This document shows positions 1 through 11,636 of a DNA stretch of 64,000 nucleotides, one piece after another. The notes under the pieces are model-generated. The model saw nothing but the letters and a program-made list of their open reading frames with translations. It was not told the origin of the DNA and did no database searches. Both the position numbers and the translations under genes were made by a program. The DNA comes from Peiella sedimenti. GTDB taxonomy: Bacteria; Pseudomonadota; Alphaproteobacteria; Caulobacterales; Caulobacteraceae. The stretch spans positions 385,901-449,900 of the forward strand of contig NZ_JAUKTR010000002.1 in assembly GCF_030504955.1 (NCBI RefSeq), written 5' to 3'. Position 1 is the first letter of the stretch. Each line of letters begins with the position of its first letter.

Positions 1-1
1 C

Positions 2-409
2 CGTTCCGCCCCCCAGGGCCCCTCCCAGCGCCAACTGCGCGCCGGTGAGCTGATCCGACATGCCCTGGTGGAGATTCTGCGCGAGGAGGAGATCCACGAC
101 GAGGACCTCGCGGGGGTCTCCGTCACGGTGTCCGAGGTGCGCCTGAGTCCGGACCTGAAGCACGCGACGGCCTATGTTCAGCCCCTCGGCGCCGGATCCA
201 GCGTTGAGGAGTGGCGGCCGGTGACCGAGGCCCTGAACCGCCACGCTCGCTTCCTGCGCGGCCAGCTGGGCCGGCACATCGACATGAAATTCACGCCGGA
301 CCTGCGCTTCCGTCACGACGAAAGCTTCGACGAAGCCAGCCGCATCGAGCGGCTGTTCGACGATCCGCGCGTCCGTCAGGACCTCGACCATGAGGACACG
401 GAGGACTGA
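2..409 (+). CDS. rbfA: Ribosome-binding factor A (5' end cut by window edge)
   Basis: RbfA binds the 30S subunit near helix 1 of 16S rRNA and helps late maturation and cold adaptation. The reading frame is open from the first bases of the window and runs through RAGELIRHALVEILREEE, which matches the RbfA N-terminus, so the true start lies upstream; the GTG at 68 is internal. The KH-like fold residues VSVTVSEVRLSPDLKHATAYV and the C-terminal LRFRHDESFDEASRIERLF are typical of the family. Only a few N-terminal residues are likely missing. The stop TGA shares one base with the truB start (TGATG), so the genes are probably translationally coupled. The rbfA-truB-rpsO-pnp order is widely conserved. 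Confidence 0.95.
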   Translation, partial: RSAPQGPSQRQLRAGELIRHALVEILREEEIHDEDLAGVSVTVSEVRLSPDLKHATAYVQPLGAGSSVEEWRPVTEALNRHARFLRGQLGRHIDMKFTPDLRFRHDESFDEASRIERLFDDPRVRQDLDHEDTED

Positions 410-1344
410 TGCCCCGCCGCAAGAAGGGGCTGGCGGTCCACGGCTGGGTCAATCTGGACAAGCCCCTCGGCATGACCTCGACGGAGGCCGTCACGCGCGT
501 GCGTCGGGCCTTCAACGCCCAGAAGGCGGGCCACTCCGGGACCCTGGACCCCTTGGCCAGCGGCATTCTGCCCATCGCCCTGGGCGAGGCGACCAAGACG
601 GTCCCGTTTCTCATGGACGCGGGAAAGACCTATCGTTTCCGCATCGCCTGGGGCCGTTCGACCACGACGCTGGACGCCGAGGGCGAGACCGTGGCCGCCT
701 CTGACGTCAGGCCCTCGTCCGAAGCCGTGGCCGAGGCCCTGAAGTCCTTCCTGGGCGAAATCCAGCAGGCGCCGCCGCGCTTCTCCGCCATCCGCATCGA
801 CGGGCAGAGGGCCTATGACCTGGCGCGCGAGGGGGTCGAGGTCGAAATTCCGGCCCGGCCTGTCGTGCTGCACGCGGCGGAGATCACCGACGCCGGCGCC
901 CCGGATTCGGTGGAAATCCGCATCCAGACGGGCAAGGGCTTCTATGTGCGCTCGCTGGCCCGCGACCTGGCCGAGGCGCTGGGCGCCGAGGGTCATGTGA
1001 GCGAGCTGCGCCGCGAGGCGGTCGGGCCGTTCAGCCTGGAAACCGCGATTCAACTGGATTCCCTGGCCGAGTTGGTGCATAGGGACGCCGCCCAGGAAGC
1101 CCTGCTTCCGGTCACGACCGCTCTGGACGACATCCCGGACCTGGCCATGACCGACGAAGACGCCTTCCGGTTGCGGCAGGGACGGCCGATCGTTCTGCTT
1201 CCCCGTCAGGTCGAAGACCTCAAGGCCCGGCTCACCCCCGGCGCCCGCACGGTATCGGCGCTGACGAAGGCGGGGGATCCCATCGCTCTGTGCAGCTTGC
1301 GGGCCGGCCGGCTTGAACCGGACCGCGTTTTCAACCTGTCCTGA
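409..1344 (+). CDS. truB: tRNA pseudouridine(55) synthase TruB
   Basis: TruB converts U55 of the T-loop of most tRNAs to pseudouridine and acts as a tRNA chaperone in the cytoplasm. The 311-residue product has the catalytic motif [12 protein letters not shown] at about residues 41-52, with the nucleophile Asp47. It also has the [10 protein letters not shown] motif near residue 15 and the substrate-loop motif [17 protein letters not shown] near 175-191. A C-terminal PUA-like extension is present, and the length is normal for bacterial TruB. The start overlaps the rbfA stop by one base, indicating coupled translation. rpsO follows 86 bases downstream in the same direction. Confidence 0.97.
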   Translation: MPRRKKGLAVHGWVNLDKPLGMTSTEAVTRVRRAFNAQKAGHSGTLDPLASGILPIALGEATKTVPFLMDAGKTYRFRIAWGRSTTTLDAEGETVAASDVRPSSEAVAEALKSFLGEIQQAPPRFSAIRIDGQRAYDLAREGVEVEIPARPVVLHAAEITDAGAPDSVEIRIQTGKGFYVRSLARDLAEALGAEGHVSELRREAVGPFSLETAIQLDSLAELVHRDAAQEALLPVTTALDDIPDLAMTDEDAFRLRQGRPIVLLPRQVEDLKARLTPGARTVSALTKAGDPIALCSLRAGRLEPDRVFNLS

Positions 1345-1430
1345 GCGGCCACAGCGCCGAGCAGAACACCCAACGCCCTCAAGCAGCGAGGCTCAGCGAG
1401 CCGAGCGGCAGGGCCAGAAAGGGAACTCCG

Positions 1431-1700
1431 ATGTCGATTACGGTCGAACGCAAGGCCGAAGTCATTTCCGGCAACGCCCGCTCCGAGGGCGACACCGGTT
1501 CTCCCGAGGTGCAGGTCGCGATCCTGTCGGAACGCATCTCCAACCTGACAGAGCACTTCAAGACCCACAAGAAGGACAACCACAGCCGCCGCGGCTTGCT
1601 GAAGATGGTGTCTCAGCGCCGGCGTCTGCTGGATTACCTGAAGAAGACCGACCAGGGCCGCTACCAGGCGCTGATCGAAAAGCTGGGCCTGCGCCGCTAA
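1431..1700 (+). CDS. rpsO: 30S ribosomal protein S15
   Basis: S15 is a primary 16S rRNA-binding protein of the small-subunit platform. The 89-residue length is exactly that of the family. The conserved stretches [36 protein letters not shown] and [10 protein letters not shown] are all present. A purine-rich site (AGGGAACT) precedes the ATG. It is followed by a structured 236-base leader and pnp, the arrangement known in many proteobacteria, where rpsO and pnp share transcripts and RNase processing separates them. S15 can repress its own translation in other bacteria; no such site can be asserted here. Confidence 0.98.
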   Translation: MSITVERKAEVISGNARSEGDTGSPEVQVAILSERISNLTEHFKTHKKDNHSRRGLLKMVSQRRRLLDYLKKTDQGRYQALIEKLGLRR

Positions 1701-1733
1701 GGGCGGAGGCCTTATAAGGGCTTCCGGTTCGTG

Positions 1734-1766
1734 ACCGAGGCGCGGGCGCAACGCCTTCGCCTCGGT
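1734..1766 (+). promoter_or_regulatory. Stem-loop in the rpsO-pnp intergenic leader
   Basis: A 9-bp perfect stem (ACCGAGGCG at 1734-1742 paired with CGCCTCGGT at 1758-1766) closes a 15-base loop between rpsO and pnp. It lacks a run of T, so it is not a classic intrinsic terminator. In enterobacteria the equivalent leader hairpin is cut by RNase III and is the site of PNPase autoregulation; a similar role here is inferred from position and shape only. Confidence 0.5.
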
Positions 1767-1936
1767 TCGCGCATCTGGAGACCCGCAACCGCGAGGGCTG
1801 AAATCCGGTCCTCACCGCTACCCGGCCCGCGATGGCGCGGCGCCGGCTGATGGACCGAAGGACTGAGAAGAGAAACCCGATCCCGACCGTCCGCCCCCGC
1901 AGGCAATCCGGCCTGAGGGATGAAGAAAGACACGAA

Positions 1937-4171
<2,235 letters not shown>

Positions 4172-4196
4172 TCCTTCGGAGCCCTGACGAACGAGA

Positions 4197-4227
4197 AGCC
4201 CCGCCGGTCAACCCGGCGGGGCTTTTT
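4197..4227 (+). terminator. Intrinsic terminator after pnp
   Basis: An 11-bp perfect stem (AGCCCCGCCGG with CCGGCGGGGCT) and a 5-base loop are followed directly by TTTT. It lies just downstream of the pnp stop and ends the rbfA-truB-rpsO-pnp transcription unit. Confidence 0.93.
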
Positions 4228-4292
4228 GCTGGCGGCCAGGCCTCGCCGACCAACGCCCGCAGCGGTTTAGGGTTTTGCTTTTAGGGAGAAAA

Positions 4293-4369
4293 TGGCGCGC
4301 CCGGAACGATTCGAACGTCCGACCCTCAGATTCGTAGTCTGATGCTCTATCCAGCTGAGCTACGGGCGC
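4293..4369 (-). tRNA. tRNA-Arg (anticodon ACG)
   Basis: A complete 77-base cloverleaf reads on the minus strand. The acceptor stem GCGCCCG pairs with CGGGCGC, the D arm is AGCTCAGCTGGATAGAGC, the anticodon loop CTACGAA carries ACG, and the T arm contains GTTCGAATC. The discriminator is G and the CCA end is encoded. ACG at position 34 is normally deaminated to inosine by TadA so that it reads CGU, CGC and CGA. The gene lies convergent to pnp behind its terminator. Confidence 0.97.
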
Positions 4370-4525
4370 GCTGGCCGGGCGCTTTGAGGTGGCCCGGCGA
4401 AGGGCGCGACACCTAGCCCCGAACCCGCCCGGATGCAAGCGGGGACAGCGTGCTTTTTCAGGCGCTGTCGGCCCAGGCCGCCCGGCGTTTGGAGAAGCTC
4501 CGCGCCTGCCCTATGTCAGGCGGCC

Positions 4526-6322
4526 GTGAGTGGAGCCTTCGCCTTGCGTCCATCCCAAAATCCCGCCTCTGCGCTCGCGGGCCGCGCCCTGGCCCTGGGG
4601 CTGGCCCTGCTGATGGCGACCGGCTGCGCCCTGCCTCCGCTGGGCCTGCCTTCCCTCAACACGCCGGGCGGCCGGGCAGATCCAACATCTGCGGCAAGCC
4701 AGGCCTCCATCAACCGGGGGCCCTTCGTCGCCGCGGCCAATCCGCTGGCCGCCGAGGCCGGCATGGCGGTGCTGCGCCGGGGCGGATCGGCCGTGGACGC
4801 CGCGGTGGCCATCCAGGCCGTCCTGGGACTGGTGGAGCCGCAGAGCTCGGGCCTCGGAGGCGGCGCCTTCATGCTGGTCTTTGAGGCGGCGACCGGCGAC
4901 CTGAACGTCTACGATGCGCGTGAGACCGCTCCAGCCGCGGCCGGGCCGAACCTGTTCGAGGAGGATGGCCGCCCTCTCTCCTTCAGGGACGCCGTGCTCT
5001 CAGGCCGCTCGACCGGGGCGCCGGGCGTCCCGGCCCTCCTGGAAACGGCGCAGCGGGCCCATGGCCGCCTGCCCTGGAGCAGCCTGTTCGGCGACGCCAT
5101 TCGTCTGGCGGAGGACGGCTTCATCGTCAGCCCGCGCCTGTCGGGTTTCATCAACAGTCGCGCGCCCCAGGCGCACACGGAATGGGCTGAGGCCTACTTC
5201 ACAAAGCCGGACGGGACCCGCTATCGCGCGGGCGACCGGCTGTCGAACCCCGCCTACGGCGCCAGCCTGCGCCTGCTGGCGGCCGAGGGCGCCGCGCCCT
5301 TCTATCGGGGCCAGGCCGCTGAACGCATCGTAACGGCCGTGCGGGCCGGGCCGAGGCCGGGCGCCCTGACCGTCGACGACCTGGCGGCCTATCGGATCGA
5401 GCGCCGCGAGCCCCTGTGCCGGCCCTACCGCCTGTACCTGATCTGCACCGCCCCGCCGCCGTCGAGCGGGGTTTCCTTGTTGCAGGCCCTGGCGCTTCTG
5501 GACGCATCGGACTTCGAGGCCGCGCCGCCTCAGTCCGGCGAAGCCTGGACGCGCTTCGCCGAGGCCCAGCGCCTGATGTACGCGGACCGCGACCGTTACG
5601 TCGCCGATCCGGCCTTCGTGGGCGTCCCGGTAGGCGGCCTGCTGGACCCGGCCTATGTGATCGACCGCGCTCGCGGCATAGACGGCGTCTTTGAGGCCGC
5701 TCCGCCAGAGGCGGGAACGCCGCCGGGCGCTTCGTCCCGGGCCGCGGACGCCACCACCGAGCCGGCCGGAACGTCCCACTTCGTCGTCGTGGACGCCGAG
5801 GGCGACGCCGTCAGCATGACCGCCACGGTCGAGAGCGTGTTCGGCTCGGGCCGGATGGCCAACGGCTACTTCCTCAATAACCAGCTGACCGATTTCTCGT
5901 GGGGGCCCGTGGATCAAGCCAGAGGGCCGGCGGCGAACGCGCCGGGGCCGCGCAAGCGTCCCCGCTCGTCCATGAGCCCGGTGATCATCCTTGACCGTCA
6001 GGGGCGCTTCGTCGGGGCCCTGGGATCCCCCGGGGGCTCGTCCATCCTGGCCTACAATCTCAAGACGCTGATCGGCATGCTGGATTGGGGTCTGGAGCCC
6101 CAGGCGGCCGTCAATCTGCCGAATCTGGTGGCGCGCGGGGCCGGCGTGGGGGCCGATACCGCCCTATTCCCCGACATCGTCCGCGAGGACATGGCCGAGC
6201 GGGGCCTGATCCTGCAGGAGAACGCCACCGAGAACTCGGGCCTGCACGCGGTCATCTTCCGCGACGGACGACCCCTTGGCGCCGCCGACCCCCGCCGAGA
6301 AGGCGTAGCGCTTACGCGCTGA
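4526..6322 (+). CDS. ggt: Gamma-glutamyltransferase (glutathione hydrolase), predicted lipoprotein
   Basis: The enzyme cleaves or transfers the gamma-glutamyl group of glutathione in the periplasm; the precursor self-cleaves into two subunits. The catalytic nucleophile is the Thr of GTSHFVVVD (Thr416 from the chosen start), where the new small-subunit N-terminus would form. The second Thr of the usual TT pair is Ser here. GGSAVDAAVAIQAVLGLVEP, SSGLGGGAFML and SPGGSS, typical of the family, are present. I chose GTG 4526 because it gives a short N-region before the lipobox LLMATGC; an in-frame ATG at 4433 would add 31 residues with no signal character. Its 3' end overlaps the convergent kinase gene by 11 bases. 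Confidence 0.93.
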   Translation: MSGAFALRPSQNPASALAGRALALGLALLMATGCALPPLGLPSLNTPGGRADPTSAASQASINRGPFVAAANPLAAEAGMAVLRRGGSAVDAAVAIQAVLGLVEPQSSGLGGGAFMLVFEAATGDLNVYDARETAPAAAGPNLFEEDGRPLSFRDAVLSGRSTGAPGVPALLETAQRAHGRLPWSSLFGDAIRLAEDGFIVSPRLSGFINSRAPQAHTEWAEAYFTKPDGTRYRAGDRLSNPAYGASLRLLAAEGAAPFYRGQAAERIVTAVRAGPRPGALTVDDLAAYRIERREPLCRPYRLYLICTAPPPSSGVSLLQALALLDASDFEAAPPQSGEAWTRFAEAQRLMYADRDRYVADPAFVGVPVGGLLDPAYVIDRARGIDGVFEAAPPEAGTPPGASSRAADATTEPAGTSHFVVVDAEGDAVSMTATVESVFGSGRMANGYFLNNQLTDFSWGPVDQARGPAANAPGPRKRPRSSMSPVIILDRQGRFVGALGSPGGSSILAYNLKTLIGMLDWGLEPQAAVNLPNLVARGAGVGADTALFPDIVREDMAERGLILQENATENSGLHAVIFRDGRPLGAADPRREGVALTR

Positions 6323-7730
6323 TGGGGCTTTCCGGATCCGGCAGGGCGATCTCGAACACCGCGCCGGTGGGACCGCTGTCGAGCAGCTCCAGCCGGCCCC
6401 CGTGGGCCTCGGCCAACTCGCGCGAGATGGCCAGTCCCAGGCCGGCCCCGCCGGGGCGCGCGCCCGAGAAGGGCTGAAACAACCGCTGGCGTATGCGTTC
6501 GGGCAGGCCCGGCCCGTCATCGCTCAGCCGGATCAGCACCCAGCCCGGCTCGCGCCGCGCCGACACCGCCACCCGGCCCTCGCCCCCCGGGCGATCCTGC
6601 TCGATCGCCTGACGAGCGTTGCGCATCAGATTGACCAGTATGCGATGCAGATGATCCGGGTCGGCCTGGACCTGCAGCCGCGCCGGCCCCTTCCAGGTCA
6701 GGCGCACGCGCTGATCGTCAAGCCCGGCGTCCTCGGCCGCGGCGCGCACGACGCCGGCCAGGCGGAGGCGGTGCAGCTGGGGCGCCGGCTCCTCGGTCTT
6801 GCCGTAGTCCAGCACGTTCTCCGACAGGGTCAGGGCCCGGTCCAGCGCCCGCTCCAGCCTGGGCAGGGCCTTGGCCACCCGGGGGTCGGCGCTGTCGGCC
6901 AGGCGCTCCGAGGCGATCTGGGCGGCGCTGAGCATGTTTCTGAGGTCGTGGCTGATCTTGGCCACGGCGGCGCCCAGGGCGGCGAGACGCGCGCGCGAGC
7001 GCAGGGCCTGACGCACCTCCTCGCGCATGCGGTCCAGCTCCATCTCGACACGGCCGATCTCGTCCTGGCGCGGCTCGACCACGGCGGGGGCGGGCGCCTC
7101 GGGGTCGGCGCGGAAGCGCTCGATGGATTCGGTCAGGCGCTGCACGGGCCGCAGGATCAGGGCCGATAGCGCCAGATAGAGCAGGGCGCCCGCGGTCAGC
7201 GAAATGAGCGCCGACACCCCCAGGATCTGCAGCAGGTACACACGCAGCTCCCGCTGCAGGGGCACGGCGGGCACCACCACCTCGACGAAATCGCCTTGCC
7301 GGAAACGAGGCCGCGCATTGATGCGGATCATGCGGTCCGGCGCCCCGAACAGGGTCTCCCAGGGGGCGGTCAGGCGAGCCAGATAGTCCGTGCGGCGCAG
7401 GTCGATGAAGTCCGGCGCCTCCTCCATCTCGGGCGCCCGCAGCAGAAGGCGGCGGACGCCCTCCTCGCCTACGGCCACCGCGGCCACCCCCGCGCCCTCG
7501 AGCAGCTGGCGGCCCACGTCGTCCTCGACCAGATCATAGGGCAGGGCGTCGACGCCGATGGAGGCCACCTCGGCGGCGCGCACCCGGTCCAGCAGCCATC
7601 GCTCATGGAAGCTGGCCGCAGACGGAGCCAGGATCAGCAGTTCCACCGCCACGGTGAAGCCCGCCGTCAGCAGTAGCATGCGGGCCGACAGGCCCTGGGG
7701 CGGCCATACGCTGCGTCCGAACACCCTCAT
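6312..7730 (-). CDS. Membrane sensor histidine kinase, orphan
   Basis: This is a two-component sensor kinase of 472 residues. An N-terminal membrane segment (MLLLTAGFTVAVELLIL), a roughly 140-residue periplasmic region and a second membrane segment (ISLTAGALLYLALSALIL) come first. A HAMP-like linker follows. The H box is ISHDLRN, preceded by a RLAALGAAVAKI helix. The ATPase domain has NLMRNARQAIE (N box), DDGPGLPE (G1) and GGAGLGLAISRELAEAHGG (G2). The ATG at 7730 overlaps the stop of the upstream VTT-protein gene by 4 bases, so the two are coupled. No response regulator is nearby, so its partner is encoded elsewhere. The ligand is unknown. Confidence 0.93.
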   Translation of the reverse strand: MRVFGRSVWPPQGLSARMLLLTAGFTVAVELLILAPSAASFHERWLLDRVRAAEVASIGVDALPYDLVEDDVGRQLLEGAGVAAVAVGEEGVRRLLLRAPEMEEAPDFIDLRRTDYLARLTAPWETLFGAPDRMIRINARPRFRQGDFVEVVVPAVPLQRELRVYLLQILGVSALISLTAGALLYLALSALILRPVQRLTESIERFRADPEAPAPAVVEPRQDEIGRVEMELDRMREEVRQALRSRARLAALGAAVAKISHDLRNMLSAAQIASERLADSADPRVAKALPRLERALDRALTLSENVLDYGKTEEPAPQLHRLRLAGVVRAAAEDAGLDDQRVRLTWKGPARLQVQADPDHLHRILVNLMRNARQAIEQDRPGGEGRVAVSARREPGWVLIRLSDDGPGLPERIRQRLFQPFSGARPGGAGLGLAISRELAEAHGGRLELLDSGPTGAVFEIALPDPESPISA

Positions 7731-8461
7731 GCCGCGCCTCGCCCGCGCCGGAACCAATGCAGCGCCACCGGAGCGGCCAGCGACAGCAGGCCCACGCCCG
7801 CCATGGCCCAGATGAAACGCGGCTCGATCAGATCGGTCAGCTCCAGGGTCGGCTCCGTGTGCAACAGGTCGCCCAGACCCGCGCCGATGGAGGAATAGAT
7901 GAGGAAGGCCGGCAAGACACCCAGGAAGGTGGCCCCCGCATAGGCCCGCACGGGCGCCGCCACCAGACCGGCGACGATGTTGATCAGGATGAACGGAGCC
8001 ATGGGCGTGATGCGCACGGTCAGAAGATACCAGAAGGCGTCTCGCTCCATGCCCTCGCACATGCGGTTCATCCACCCGCCGCGATCGCGAAACCGCGCGC
8101 GCAGCCAGTCGCCCAGCGCCGTCCTCAGGGCCAGATAGATGAACATGGCGCCCGCCGTCGCGGCCGCCGTGGTGGTTATCCCGCCGATCCAGGTTCCGAA
8201 AAGATAGCCGCCCGTCAGGGTTACGAACACGGCGCCGGGCATGGCGCTGGCCGTGACCAGCGCATAGACGATGAAATAGACGATCAGGCTCTCCACGGGG
8301 TGTTCCGCGACCATGGCGCGCAGGGCGTCCCCGTGCACACGCAGGGTCTCCAGCGACAGATGGCGGTGCCACCCGTTGGCTATGGCCAGCCCGGCCAGGC
8401 CCACGAGCAGGATCAGCGGGACGAACCGCAGCAGGCCTGGCCGATGCTGATCGAACGTCAC
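7727..8461 (-). CDS. TVP38/TMEM64 (VTT domain) family membrane protein
   Basis: The 244-residue integral membrane protein has about six hydrophobic segments and the VTT/SNARE-associated signatures. These are the stretch [20 protein letters not shown] near residues 72-91 and a second re-entrant-type region [17 protein letters not shown]. Proteins of this family are linked to membrane homeostasis and possibly lipid scrambling or undecaprenyl phosphate recycling; the substrate cannot be read from sequence. It forms a two-gene operon with the histidine kinase downstream (4-base ATGA overlap) and is divergent from rpmH, whose promoter lies just beyond its start. Confidence 0.88.
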   Translation of the reverse strand: MTFDQHRPGLLRFVPLILLVGLAGLAIANGWHRHLSLETLRVHGDALRAMVAEHPVESLIVYFIVYALVTASAMPGAVFVTLTGGYLFGTWIGGITTTAAATAGAMFIYLALRTALGDWLRARFRDRGGWMNRMCEGMERDAFWYLLTVRITPMAPFILINIVAGLVAAPVRAYAGATFLGVLPAFLIYSSIGAGLGDLLHTEPTLELTDLIEPRFIWAMAGVGLLSLAAPVALHWFRRGRGAA

Positions 8462-8475
8462 GTGGCGTCCCCGCG

Positions 8476-8504
8476 TTGACAGACCTGGGTCTTGGGCTTA
8501 TACG
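8476..8504 (+). promoter_or_regulatory. Sigma-70-type promoter for rpmH-rnpA-yidC
   Basis: A perfect -35 hexamer TTGACA (8476-8481) is followed after 17 bases by TATACG (8499-8504). It lies in the divergent gap before rpmH, leaving a leader of about 60 bases. Confidence 0.8.
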
Positions 8505-8573
8505 CCCGCCCTTCTTGCACGAGCGCCACCAAGCCTTGGGGCGCTTGCCTCGTGTTTAAGCCGGAGCCTTATC

Positions 8574-8708
8574 GTGAAGCGGACCTATCAGCCGTCCCGA
8601 CTCGTGCGCAAGCGCCGTCACGGCTTCCGCGCGCGCATGGCCACCAAGAACGGCCGCCGCATCATCGCGCGCCGCCGCGCCAAGGGCCGTAAGCGCCTGA
8701 CCGCCTAA
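8574..8708 (+). CDS. rpmH: 50S ribosomal protein L34
   Basis: L34 is a small basic protein of the large ribosomal subunit. The 44-residue product begins [19 protein letters not shown] and ends AKGRKRLTA, the complete family sequence. The start is GTG at 8574, preceded by GGAG; no in-frame ATG gives a full protein. It stands at the head of the classic rpmH-rnpA-yidC order, 40 bases before rnpA, and downstream of a strong promoter. Confidence 0.97.
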   Translation: MKRTYQPSRLVRKRRHGFRARMATKNGRRIIARRRAKGRKRLTA

Positions 8709-8748
8709 GAGGGGCCAGCCCCTCCGCGCGTCCGCAAAGGGATCGCGC

Positions 8749-9177
8749 ATGTCGGAGTCTCAGCAGCTGAAGCGCCTGAAGAAGCGGCCCCAGTTCCTGG
8801 CGGCCGCCAAAGGCCGTTCCTGCGCCCAGGGCGCGGTCATGGTCCAGATGCTCGAGCGCGCCGACGGCTCGGCCCATATCGGCGAGGGCTTCACCGCCAC
8901 GCGAAAGATTGGCGGGGCCGTGGTGCGCAACCGCGCCAAGCGCCGCCTGCGCGAGGCCGCGCGGCGTCTGCTGCCGGAGTTGGGCCGGCCCGGGTGCGAC
9001 TACGTCTTCGTGGCGCGCATGGGCACGGCCGGGCGGCCCTGGGACCGTTTGCTTGACGATGTGAAAACCGCGCTGATAAGGCTCGCGCGCGACCCCGCCG
9101 AGCCCCAGACGCCAAGGCCCGGCCCGCCAGAGCCCTCATCCACGGCCCCATCTCCGATCAGTCGAAAGCGCCCATGA
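8749..9177 (+). CDS. rnpA: Ribonuclease P protein component
   Basis: RnpA is the protein subunit of RNase P; with the catalytic RNA it removes 5' leaders from pre-tRNA. The family signature [19 protein letters not shown] (about residues 62-80) and the N-terminal [13 protein letters not shown] are clear. The C-terminus after about residue 115 is a Pro/Ser-rich tail ([16 protein letters not shown]) that is not conserved. The stop overlaps the yidC start by 4 bases (ATGA), so the two are translationally coupled. The RNA component rnpB is not in this window. Confidence 0.95.
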   Translation: MSESQQLKRLKKRPQFLAAAKGRSCAQGAVMVQMLERADGSAHIGEGFTATRKIGGAVVRNRAKRRLREAARRLLPELGRPGCDYVFVARMGTAGRPWDRLLDDVKTALIRLARDPAEPQTPRPGPPEPSSTAPSPISRKRP

Positions 9178-10976
9178 ACGACGACAACAACGCGCGCAAC
9201 ACGATCATCTTCTTCGTGTTGGCCGTCACACTGCTGATCGGCTACCAGGTCCTGGTGCTCGGCCCGGCCGCCGAGCGCCGCCGCGCCGCCCAGGAGAACG
9301 CCCGCGCCGAGCAGGTGCAGAACCCCGACGCCAATCCCGGCGCAGGCCTGACCGCTCCGACCGAGGGCGTGGTTCATGTGGATCGCCGCCAGGCCGTCTC
9401 GGCCTCGCCGCGCGTGGCCATCCAGACGCCCTCGCTGAGGGGCTCGATCTCGCTGCGCGGCGCGCGCATCGATGACCTTTATCTGACCCAGTACCGCGAG
9501 ACCCTGGAAAGCGACGCCAACGTCGAGCTGCTGCGCCCCGTGGGCGCCGAGGGCGCCTACTTCGCCACCTCCGGCTGGACGGGCCAGAACGTGCCGGGCC
9601 TGCCCGGCCCCGACACGCTGTGGACCCAGACCTCGCAAGGGCCGCTCAGCCCCGGCAATCCGGTGGTGCTGACCTACGACAACGGCCAGGGCCTGGTCTT
9701 TACCCGCACCATCTCGGTGGACGATCAGTACATGTTCACCATCGCCGATACGGTGGTGAACCGGACGGGCCAGGCGTTGACGCTGGCGCCCTTCGGATCC
9801 ATCCGCCGCATCGGCCTGCCCGACGGCGCGGGCCGTGACATGATCTCCCACGAGGGCGCCGTGGGCGTGCTCGACGACCGGCTGGTGCTGGAAAAGTACA
9901 AGGACTGGCGCAAGGAAGGCCGCATCGTGCGCGAGACCACCGGCGGTTGGCTGGGCGTCAGCGACAAGTACTGGATGGCGGCCCTCATCCCGGACCAGCG
10001 GCGCCCGGTCGAGGCCGAGTTCCGCGTCACCGGCGGCGAGGAGAACCCGACCTATCAGGCCAACTTCCTGGGCGAGGCGATGACGGTGGCCCCGGGCGCG
10101 ACCGTGACCAACACCACGCGCCTGTTCGCGGGGGCCAAGCGGGCCGAGGTGCTGCGCGGCTACTCCCAGAGCCTGGGCGTGCCCGACCTGGATAACGCCA
10201 TCGACTGGGGCATGTTCTGGTTCCTGACCCGGCCGATCTTCCTGCTGCTCGAATGGTTCTACGGCCTGGTGGGCAACTTCGGCGTCGCCATCCTGCTGCT
10301 GACCGTGGTGGTGAAGATCGTCTTCTTCCCCCTGGCCAACAAGAGCTTCGAGTCCATGTCGAAGATGAAGAAGCTCGCCCCGCAGATGGAGGAGATCAAG
10401 AAGCGCCACAAGGACGATCCGGCCAAGATGCAGCAGGAGACGCTGGCCCTGTACCAGCGCGAGAAGATCAACCCGGTGGCCGGCTGCCTGCCGCTGCTGG
10501 TGCAGATTCCGGTTTTCTACGCCCTCTACAAGGTGCTGTTCGTCACCATCGAGATGCGCCACGCGCCCTTCTTCGGATGGATTCAGGACCTGTCGGCGCG
10601 CGATCCGCTGTCGATCTGGAACGCCTTTGGCCTGTTCCCCTGGGATCCGGCGGCCATGGGCGGCTTCATCGGCGGCATTCTGAACGGGCCGCTGCACCTG
10701 GGCCCCGTGGTGCTGCTTTACGGCTTCACCATGTGGCTGATGACCTCGATGAACCCGCCGGCGCCCGATCCCGTCCAGCGCCAGATCTTCGGCCTGATGC
10801 CGATCCTGTTCACCTTCATCATGGCGCCCTTCGCCGTGGGCCTTCTGGTCTACTGGGTGTGGAACAACATCCTGTCGATCCTGCAGCAGTACGTGATCAT
10901 GCACCGGAACGGCGTCGAGAACCCCATCGACGGCGCCATCGCCCGCCTGCGTGGCGGCGGCAAAGCGGCCCCATGA
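9174..10976 (+). CDS. yidC: Membrane protein insertase YidC
   Basis: YidC inserts and folds inner-membrane proteins, alone or with SecYEG. The 600-residue protein has the gram-negative plan. There is an N-terminal anchor ([20 protein letters not shown]), a large periplasmic beta-sandwich domain (about 60-330) and the conserved five-helix core with [37 protein letters not shown] and [16 protein letters not shown] follow. It overlaps rnpA by 4 bases. Its last codons lie in a three-copy 14-bp tandem repeat that also contains the engB start. Confidence 0.97.
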   Translation: MNDDNNARNTIIFFVLAVTLLIGYQVLVLGPAAERRRAAQENARAEQVQNPDANPGAGLTAPTEGVVHVDRRQAVSASPRVAIQTPSLRGSISLRGARIDDLYLTQYRETLESDANVELLRPVGAEGAYFATSGWTGQNVPGLPGPDTLWTQTSQGPLSPGNPVVLTYDNGQGLVFTRTISVDDQYMFTIADTVVNRTGQALTLAPFGSIRRIGLPDGAGRDMISHEGAVGVLDDRLVLEKYKDWRKEGRIVRETTGGWLGVSDKYWMAALIPDQRRPVEAEFRVTGGEENPTYQANFLGEAMTVAPGATVTNTTRLFAGAKRAEVLRGYSQSLGVPDLDNAIDWGMFWFLTRPIFLLLEWFYGLVGNFGVAILLLTVVVKIVFFPLANKSFESMSKMKKLAPQMEEIKKRHKDDPAKMQQETLALYQREKINPVAGCLPLLVQIPVFYALYKVLFVTIEMRHAPFFGWIQDLSARDPLSIWNAFGLFPWDPAAMGGFIGGILNGPLHLGPVVLLYGFTMWLMTSMNPPAPDPVQRQIFGLMPILFTFIMAPFAVGLLVYWVWNNILSILQQYVIMHRNGVENPIDGAIARLRGGGKAAP

Positions 10977-11003
10977 AAGCGGCCCGATGAAAGCAGCCAC
11001 GTG
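10962..11003 (+). repeat. Three tandem 14-bp units at the yidC/engB junction
   Basis: Units are AAAGCGGCCCCATG (10962-10975), AAAGCGGCCCGATG (10976-10989) and AAAGCAGCCACGTG (10990-11003). The array contains the last yidC codons and stop (10974-10976) and ends exactly at the GTG start of engB. Because 14 is not a multiple of three, gain or loss of a unit changes the reading relation of the two genes. Confidence 0.9.
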
Positions 11004-11636
11004 ACGGACTTCACGCCCGAACAGATCGAGGCGGCGCGACTGGCCTTCGCCCGGCCCGCCGTCTTCCTGCAGGGCGCCGCCAAGATCGAGCAGCTGCCCG
11101 AGCCCGACCTGCCCGAGGTGGCCTTCGCCGGCCGCTCCAACGTGGGCAAGTCCAGCCTGATCAACGCCCTGACCGGGCAGAAGGGCCTGGCGCGCGCCTC
11201 AAACGAGCCCGGCCGCACCCGCGAGGTGAATTTCTTCCTGGTGGACGAGCGGATTCGCCTGGTCGACCTGCCGGGGTATGGCTGGGCCAAGGCGTCAAAG
11301 GTTGAGACGAGGAAGTTCCAGAACCTGGGCCGCGACTACCTGCGCGGACGCGTGAACCTCAAGCGGGTCTATCTGCTGATCGACGCGCGTCACGGCGTAA
11401 AGGCGCCGGACATCGAAGCGCTGGACGCCCTGGATCTGGCCGCCGTCAGCTATCAGATCGTCCTGACCAAGGCCGACAAGATCGGGCCCCAGGAGCGGCA
11501 GCGCGTGGCCGAAGCGACGCTCAAGGCCGTGTCCAAGCGCCCTGCCGCCTTTCCCCGCCTCGTGCTGACCTCCTCGGAGAAGGGCTTCGGCATTCCGGAG
11601 CTGCGCGCCGAGGTGCTGCTGGCCTGCGAAACCTAG
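11001..11636 (+). CDS. engB: Ribosome biogenesis GTPase EngB (YsxC/YihA)
   Basis: EngB is an essential GTPase of 50S subunit assembly. The 211-residue protein has the P-loop [16 protein letters not shown] at about residues 45-60. The TRE switch I region ([10 protein letters not shown]), the G3 motif [11 protein letters not shown] and the G4 motif TKADK are present. GTG 11001 is the only start that keeps the N-terminal helix without running into the yidC frame. The gene follows yidC by 24 bases, as in other Caulobacterales. Its TAG stop lies within a CTAG shared with the convergent zinc-ribbon gene. Confidence 0.95.
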   Translation: MTDFTPEQIEAARLAFARPAVFLQGAAKIEQLPEPDLPEVAFAGRSNVGKSSLINALTGQKGLARASNEPGRTREVNFFLVDERIRLVDLPGYGWAKASKVETRKFQNLGRDYLRGRVNLKRVYLLIDARHGVKAPDIEALDALDLAAVSYQIVLTKADKIGPQERQRVAEATLKAVSKRPAAFPRLVLTSSEKGFGIPELRAEVLLACET

